NCBI GenBank assembly: GCA_017394205.1
Contig: JAFOPS010000036.1
Coordinates: forward strand, 1-45,295
Direction of reading: 5' to 3'
Source of the DNA: Clostridia bacterium
Lineage (GTDB): Bacteria; Bacillota; Clostridia; Oscillospirales; Butyricicoccaceae
Length of the DNA: 45,295 nucleotides
A program made the translations under genes and the position numbers. Positions 41,655 to 45,295 of this stretch are shown one piece after another (positions within the stretch are counted from its first letter, which is position 1; every line of letters starts with the position of its first letter). The notes beneath the pieces were generated by a model. It worked only from the letters and a program-made list of their open reading frames with translations, was not told the origin of the DNA and did no database searches.

Positions 41655-42824
41655 TTAGTTGATGGCACTCAGTGCGCCTTTCAGCCCGTTCACCATTGCA
41701 TCGGCAGAGGACAGTTTGGAGTTGTAGTCCAGATGTGCATAGACATTGGCTGTGGTCGAGAAGTCGCTGTGGCCAAGCCACTCCTGGATCTGCTTCATCG
41801 GCACTCCATTGGCAAGCAGCAGCGATGCGCAGCTATGCCGGAGGTCGTGGAAACGGATTCTGCGAAGGCCGTTCTTCTCAAGAAGCTTCGGAAACGCCGA
41901 GGTCAGATAGTGCGGAGAGATCAGAGTACCCATTTCGTCAACACAGATATAATCTGTATAACGCTTGTCGTAGCATTTTCCGCACACGCGGCGATATTCC
42001 TTCTGCTCCTCCTGCAGCTTCAAAAGCTTCTCCTTAAACACAGGCACGAGAGGCAGCGTCCGCATGCTGGACTTGGTTTTCGTGGTATCCTGAGCAAGCT
42101 GAACGTGTTTTCCGTCGATGGTGCAGGTAGTAACGGTATGGCGGATCGTGATGGTGTTGTTATCAAAATCAATGGCGCTCCACTTCAAGCCAAGAGCTTC
42201 ACTTCTGCGAAGTCCATAAAATGCGCCGAGGAAAACCGGGATTTCCAGCTTCGTCCCCTTGGCGGCTTCAAAGAGTTCCTGGACTTCTTTACTGTCATAG
42301 AAGCTGCCAACGAAATGGTCTTTCTTCGGGCGCTCGATCTTGTCAGCAGGGTTGGAATCAATCAGCTCGATCTTAACAGCATATTTCAGGGCCTTATGGA
42401 TGTTCGCGTGATAGTGGATAACTGAGTTGGCCTTGACCCGCTTCAGTTGCTCCATATAGAAAGCCTGAATATCGGTTGCCTTCAGGTCTCTGAGCATAAT
42501 TCCACGCTGCTTGAAATACGGAACAACTACGCCTTTAACCATATTCGAATAAGAGGAATAGGTTGTCACCGCGATGGTCGGCCTTACAATCTCAAGCCAT
42601 CGAAGCATGAAATCGGAAAAGAGCATGTCGTCCGAGGGAGTGAGAACTTCTGGTACTTCGAAGCTGTTTCGGAGTTCCATCAGCATCTTCTCGGCCTTTT
42701 TCTTGTTCCCTTTCACGGGGAGTCCGGTGGAAGTCCATTTTGTCTTGCGCTTCCCGTTTTGATCGTGGTAACTGATAACCATATAATAGATTCCGCTTTT
42801 TTCTTGCAGATGTCCTGCTACCAT
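41655..42824 (-). CDS. int: Tyrosine recombinase / integrase
   Basis: A 389-residue phage-type integrase. The N-terminal Arm-binding domain lies at about 1-60 and the core-binding (SAM-like) domain at about 66-160. The catalytic domain (about 175-375) has R206 in YGLRRSEALGL, lysine in KTKSSMRTLPL, H326 and R329 in FHDLRHSCAS, H352 in LGHSD and the nucleophile Y362 in VYAHLD. A zinc-like pair CGKC is at 281-284. The start follows AAGGAGG with nine-base spacing. It would integrate the element at the adjacent tRNA-Ser. Confidence 0.95.
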   Translation of the reverse strand: MVAGHLQEKSGIYYMVISYHDQNGKRKTKWTSTGLPVKGNKKKAEKMLMELRNSFEVPEVLTPSDDMLFSDFMLRWLEIVRPTIAVTTYSSYSNMVKGVVVPYFKQRGIMLRDLKATDIQAFYMEQLKRVKANSVIHYHANIHKALKYAVKIELIDSNPADKIERPKKDHFVGSFYDSKEVQELFEAAKGTKLEIPVFLGAFYGLRRSEALGLKWSAIDFDNNTITIRHTVTTCTIDGKHVQLAQDTTKTKSSMRTLPLVPVFKEKLLKLQEEQKEYRRVCGKCYDKRYTDYICVDEMGTLISPHYLTSAFPKLLEKNGLRRIRFHDLRHSCASLLLANGVPMKQIQEWLGHSDFSTTANVYAHLDYNSKLSSADAMVNGLKGALSAIN

Positions 42825-42849
42825 TGAATCATACCTCCTTATGTAGCAA

Positions 42850-42907
42850 ATTGGACTTCTGCTGTTGACCATCTCCATTGTAGGGGATGGTTCTGCAAAA
42901 GTCCAAT
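42850..42907. promoter_or_regulatory. Two-part stem-loop between xis and int
   Basis: ATTGGACTT (42850-42858) pairs with AAGTCCAAT (42899-42907), and inside it ACCATCTCC pairs with GGGGATGGT with one mismatch. There is no T-run. On the minus strand it lies in the 93-base leader between the xis stop and the int ribosome site. It may control int expression or be an integrase/excisionase binding site. Confidence 0.65.
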
Positions 42908-42917
42908 GTGCGAAAAG

Positions 42918-43142
42918 CTAATTTGCGCTATCGCAGACGAACACCCTCATATAAGTCAGCAAATGTGCTTTCGGGATGCGATAGCTGCGGCCTATCTTCA
43001 TATGGCCGATTTTATTCTCCTTGATGATCCGATAGCCGGTCTTCGTGCTTATGCTTAAAGCATCGCACATTTCCTCAACGGAGAGAACATCGGGATAGTC
43101 CTTTAGAACAGATGCGTAGACTTCATTAAATGCCATTTTCAT
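42918..43142 (-). CDS. xis: Excisionase-type helix-turn-helix protein
   Basis: A 74-residue protein with an AlpA/excisionase-like HTH: VLSVEEMCDALSISTKTGYR followed by the wing KIGHMKIGRSYRIPKAHLL. Such proteins bend DNA and direct integrase to excise the element. It overlaps the mazF-like gene by 17 bases and precedes int, so the three are co-transcribed. The start could be the second ATG two codons later. Confidence 0.87.
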   Translation of the reverse strand: MKMAFNEVYASVLKDYPDVLSVEEMCDALSISTKTGYRIIKENKIGHMKIGRSYRIPKAHLLTYMRVFVCDSAN

Positions 43143-43707
43143 CAGCCCTCTGCAATCTTCGCTTCCTCTTATCCACCTTCTTGATCAGGTAATCATACCC
43201 TTGCCGCACCTGGCAGTAAGCACAATCGTCCTTCAAATCTCGAAGAGGATCAACGCGGCGGATGATATGGTCAGGAGAGTTATAAAACTGAGCTGCACAG
43301 GTCGGGCAAAGGCAGAGCGTCATCTCATCCGGGTGATCTTCCGTGCTTGGGTCATCCAGCGCAAGACTGATGCCGAGAGCACCGTCCACATAGTCCATGA
43401 TTTCATCATCCAGGGCTGCAATATAATTGGACAGCCTGGACTTGTCTATGGTACGCACCTGCTCCAAAAGCACCATGGAGTTTGCCGGCAGGCCAATATC
43501 CCTCGGCAAGCCGACATGCGTGGGCAGAGCGTTCTTTTTAAGCTTGCTGGTGATCGGTGCGATGATGACTGTAGGACTGTGCCTGTTTCCGATATTGTTC
43601 TGAATCACAAGCACAGGTCGCAAGCCGCCCTGCTCACTGCCCCGAACCGGATTCAGGTCAGCAAAAAATATGTCTCCTCTTCTGATCTCGTTCGGCTGTT
43701 TTGTCAT
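43126..43707 (-). CDS. MazF/PemK-family protein with C-terminal zinc ribbon
   Basis: A 193-residue protein. Residues 1 to about 115 are MazF-like: RRGDIFFADLNPVRGSEQGGLRPVLVIQN, then IIAPITSK and the ANSMVLLEQVRTIDKSRL segment. The residues equivalent to the catalytic arginine and threonine of MazF appear to be R30 and T53. The C-terminal part has CLCPTC (132-137) and CAYC (162-165), a likely zinc ribbon, then a basic tail. MazF proteins are mRNA endonucleases, but no antitoxin gene is adjacent. The start is the ATG after GAGGTG. Confidence 0.85.
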   Translation of the reverse strand: MTKQPNEIRRGDIFFADLNPVRGSEQGGLRPVLVIQNNIGNRHSPTVIIAPITSKLKKNALPTHVGLPRDIGLPANSMVLLEQVRTIDKSRLSNYIAALDDEIMDYVDGALGISLALDDPSTEDHPDEMTLCLCPTCAAQFYNSPDHIIRRVDPLRDLKDDCAYCQVRQGYDYLIKKVDKRKRRLQRADENGI

Positions 43708-43731
43708 GGGACACCTCTTTTTCAAGAATTG

Positions 43732-44194
43732 CCTTGAAGAATTGAATACTCATTCTCCCCGAATGGCGTGCTATGTACGCTCAGACGAAGACGATGTAAC
43801 ACGACCCATTCATCTTTCTCCTCGCCGTTGTCGAACAACGCCTGAGCATGTAAAGCACACCATTTGTCCTCGACACCCCGTGTGCGGGTGGATTGAACCA
43901 CCGGGAAGTCGCTAAGCGGCAGCTTGCTGGACTGCCTCACGGGAGTTTCACCCCAACTGTCGTTCGGACAGAGCCGCCCCCATTGCGTGATCCCGCTTAC
44001 GCGGGGCTGTGGCTGGACGGGAGTACCATTGTCATTCCGGCTGTCATCGCCATGCCAGGGGCAACCCGGCACTTGCAGCAGGTTATCTCGCTCACCTCTT
44101 TTCAGAGGGTCACGGCGTACCAGACTGTCGTGGCTCACGCTTTCGCGCATCGTCGGAACTGAAGTCTTAGCGAATGAGTATTCTTTTTTCAAGG
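43732..44194 (-). ncRNA. Candidate large structured RNA (or TIR-flanked element)
   Basis: The ends carry a 12-bp perfect inverted repeat (GAATACTCATTC at 43744-43755 and its complement at 44172-44183) with a matching CCTTGAA further out. On the minus strand further helices nest in order: CGCTAAGAC with GTCTGAGCG, GACGATG with CATCGTC, CACGAC with GTCGTG, CGCCGT with ACGGCG. Local hairpins include CGC-GAAA-GCG, CCTCT-GAAA-AGAGG, CCCGC-GTAA-GCGGG, CTGTC-CGAAC-GACAG and GGTGG-TTCAAT-CCACC (a T-loop-like hairpin). A 156-codon open frame (TTG start, no ribosome site) crosses it but looks unlike a protein. I recognise no known RNA class. Confidence 0.5.
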
Positions 44195-44240
44195 TAGGAG
44201 AGGAATTGTCCTCTCACCCTTCTATTGCGACATTTTTTGC

Positions 44241-44810
44241 TTAAAACGAAACCCCAGCGAGAAATTTTTTTGTAAAGCTTTCAAAAGAGCGCTTGTATTC
44301 TCTAACTCTCTGATGGGAAACCTGATATTTTGTAGCGATGAACCCTGTGCAGGATCGCTTTTCACCGTTCAGATAGAACTGAAGCATTTCCTCTGCCCAT
44401 GGTTTCCACCGCCTCAAAGCTAATCGGAGTTCAGTCAAAAGAATGGTATCAATTGCTGTTTCCTCAACACACACGCGGTCATCACCAACGCACTCATGAC
44501 GGGAGGTAACCTCTGCATCCTCGACCTCAGCGTCAAGTGAGAGAATTTCAAATTCAGGTACTAATTGCCCATTACGTTCTTTTGCTTTCTCTTGAGTTCT
44601 CCACGCGGTATACTCTTTTTTTGATACTTCAATTTGCATGACATCTAAGTCGTCGCCGTCCGGAATAATGTCCTTAATGAAATACCGCTTTTGTTCATCC
44701 AGCAGTTCATTACTTTTTTGAGTGATTGCATACCACTCCGCACCGGACACCTCGACAAGTTTTGATTTCTGATCCATGGGATTGCTTCTAACAAGGAAAG
44801 TCCTTTTCAT
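44241..44810 (-). CDS. Element-borne protein with C-terminal sigma-like HTH
   Basis: A 189-residue protein without a firm family. The N-terminal half is acidic and mixed (residues 1-110). The C-terminal third (about 120-175) reads like a sigma-70 region 4-type HTH: ILLTELRLALRRWKPWAEEM, then CTGFIATKYQVSHQRVREYK. Similar short sigma-like proteins are common in Clostridia integrative elements and probably regulate transfer or maintenance genes. The start is the ATG after AAGGA; both lie inside a strong hairpin (44808-44854). Confidence 0.68.
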   Translation of the reverse strand: MKRTFLVRSNPMDQKSKLVEVSGAEWYAITQKSNELLDEQKRYFIKDIIPDGDDLDVMQIEVSKKEYTAWRTQEKAKERNGQLVPEFEILSLDAEVEDAEVTSRHECVGDDRVCVEETAIDTILLTELRLALRRWKPWAEEMLQFYLNGEKRSCTGFIATKYQVSHQRVREYKRSFESFTKKFLAGVSF

Positions 44811-44854
44811 GTGATTCCTTTCCGCCTGGATGCGGAAGGCGAAGAAATCACATG
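44808..44854 (-). promoter_or_regulatory. Start-codon and Shine-Dalgarno sequestering hairpin
   Basis: On the minus strand CATGTGATTTCTT pairs with AAGGAATCACATG (12 canonical pairs plus one G-T), and TCCGC pairs with GCGGA above a five-base bulge, with loop ATCCAG. The right arm contains the AAGGA ribosome site and the ATG start of the sigma-like gene, so translation should be blocked when the stem forms. Confidence 0.8.
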
Positions 44855-44903
44855 ACAGAAAACGAAGCGGATCTGCCTGAAGTACACGCAGACCCGCTAT
44901 AGC

Positions 44904-45000
44904 GCCTGATTTGGGCACAGGGTATCATTGGGTACTTCCCACGGAACACCATTGGAAAAGTCCCGTGTCTATGTATCCTTCGCCCTATTGCAAATCAGGC
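44904..45000. promoter_or_regulatory. Nested inverted repeats in the leader of the sigma-like gene
   Basis: GCCTGATTTG (44904-44913) and CAAATCAGGC (44991-45000) are perfect 10-bp arms. CACGG and CCGTG pair inside them. This would fold the leader RNA upstream of the sequestering hairpin. Confidence 0.55.
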
Positions 45001-45079
45001 TAACGATATTGAATTCAACTCAGCCGGTGTTCCGGCCTCGTTGTGATTACATGTTAGCCCATGTGGAACGGAAACACTA

Positions 45080-45101
45080 TGCCACGACGTGGCACATTCA
45101 A
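45080..45101. repeat. Palindrome-containing repeat, copy 1
   Basis: TGCCACG and CGTGGCA form a perfect 7-bp palindrome around one base, followed by CATTCAA. The 22-base unit is repeated 125 bases away at 45205-45226. Confidence 0.7.
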
Positions 45102-45198
45102 AAATTTGAAAGTGAGGTTTTATGCGGGTTTCAGCCTTCATATATTCTTTGGATTTCGCTCTAAAAACCGCGGAAAGCCTTGAGATACCTATAAAATT

Positions 45199-45226
45199 TG
45201 AGTGTGCCACGAAATGGCACACTCAA
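45199..45226. repeat. Palindrome-containing repeat, copy 2
   Basis: GAGTGTGCCA and TGGCACACTC form a 10-bp palindrome around CGAAA. It shares the TGCCACGA and TGGCACA core with copy 1. These are candidate operator sites for an element-encoded regulator. Confidence 0.7.
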
Positions 45227-45239
45227 GAGAAATTTTTTC

Positions 45240-45274
45240 AAAAAAACAGAGGGAAACCTTTGCGGTTCCCTCTG
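45240..45274 (-). terminator. Terminator of a minus-strand gene beyond the window
   Basis: On the minus strand CAGAGGGAA and TTCCCTCTG (with further GG/CC pairs) form a hairpin followed by TTTTTTTG. It ends an upstream transcript coming from outside the window, so the sigma-like gene must start from a promoter between here and 44855. Confidence 0.9.
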
Positions 45275-45295
45275 CTACAGCAAAAAGCATGATTA

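Larger units (their letters stand above)
41361..45295. mobile_element. Left part of an integrative element at tRNA-Ser
   Basis: From the tRNA-Ser to the window end, GC content drops and gene content changes to integrase, excisionase, MazF/PemK and a sigma-like HTH protein. Tyrosine integrase next to a tRNA gene is the standard layout of Clostridia integrative elements. Conjugation or phage genes, and the right attachment site, would lie beyond the window, so the type of element is not decided. Confidence 0.75.

Noticed and set aside
43722-44192. A 156-codon minus-strand frame across the structured segment, considered as a protein
   Set aside because: TTG start without a ribosome site, no recognisable fold and many base-paired stretches; kept as a structured RNA candidate with the protein option open.
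43732-44194. Group II intron in the integrative element
   Set aside because: No recognisable domain V, no typical intron ends and no reverse transcriptase gene nearby.
44928-45164. A 78-codon plus-strand frame in the leader region
   Set aside because: No ribosome site; it overlaps the inverted repeats and palindromes that form the leader of the minus-strand gene.
1-45295. CRISPR arrays
   Set aside because: No regularly spaced short repeats were found; repeats seen are single pairs or palindromes.
41361-45295. A complete insertion sequence or transposase in the element
   Set aside because: The only recombinase is the tyrosine integrase; no DDE, serine or Y1 transposase was found.

Overview
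The window is chromosomal DNA from a GC-rich (roughly 60-65 %) low-G+C-phylum bacterium, most likely a gut Clostridia of the Oscillospirales/Ruminococcaceae type. Supporting signs are AAGGAGG-type ribosome sites, canonical sigma-A promoters, a T-box in front of hisS, an SpoVB/MurJ-like flippase, a U32 peptidase, the NifU/NifS pair without a full isc operon, a dnaX-ybaB-recR cluster behind the SRP RNA gene, and a Clostridia-type integrative element. The taxon is an inference from gene content, not from a marker comparison.

Layout. 1-8.8 kb: a C39-like peptidase and an alpha/beta hydrolase (-), then glpK, a MOP-superfamily flippase, a small Xre-like regulator and an operon of serine beta-lactamase-like hydrolase, NagZ and histidine phosphatase (+). 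8.8-11.5 kb: a radical SAM enzyme and an OmpR/EnvZ-like two-component system (-). 11.7-15.2 kb: DegV (+), IscU/IscS (-), HxlR regulator and RNase HI (+). 15.5-21.3 kb: an anion permease and a hisS-CPBP protease-aspS operon (-) preceded by a T-box whose specifier reads as GAC (Asp). 21.3-29.7 kb: a long cell-shape and division operon (-) with zapA, U32 peptidase, dut, maf, mreC, mreD, PBP2, then minD and mgsA. 30-35 kb: CYTH, DUF3810 and YgjP-like genes, a LysR regulator, YmdB and PgeF (+). 35.2-41 kb: a GNAT/metallo-beta-lactamase fusion, recR, ybaB, dnaX, SRP RNA and a two-domain D-glutamate cyclase-like protein (-).

41-45.3 kb (the end of the window): the left end of an integrative element sitting in a tRNA-Ser(CGA) locus. 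It has lower GC and different codon use. It carries a tyrosine integrase, an excisionase, a MazF/PemK protein with a zinc-ribbon tail, a segment of about 460 nt that looks like a large structured RNA, and a sigma-like HTH protein whose start codon and Shine-Dalgarno sequence lie inside a strong hairpin.

The most interesting unexplained signals are: (i) the structured segment at 43732-44194, whose two ends pair through several nested helices; (ii) the regulated leader and twin palindromes in front of the sigma-like gene; (iii) a multi-hairpin dispersed repeat in two inverted copies, at 1-157 and 15262-15416, each placed just beyond a gene's terminator; (iv) a 33-bp duplication of the aspS end flanking a palindromic 121-bp segment; (v) a degenerate plus an intact tRNA-Ser with repeated integrase-arm-like motifs. 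No CRISPR array, rRNA or complete insertion sequence was seen.
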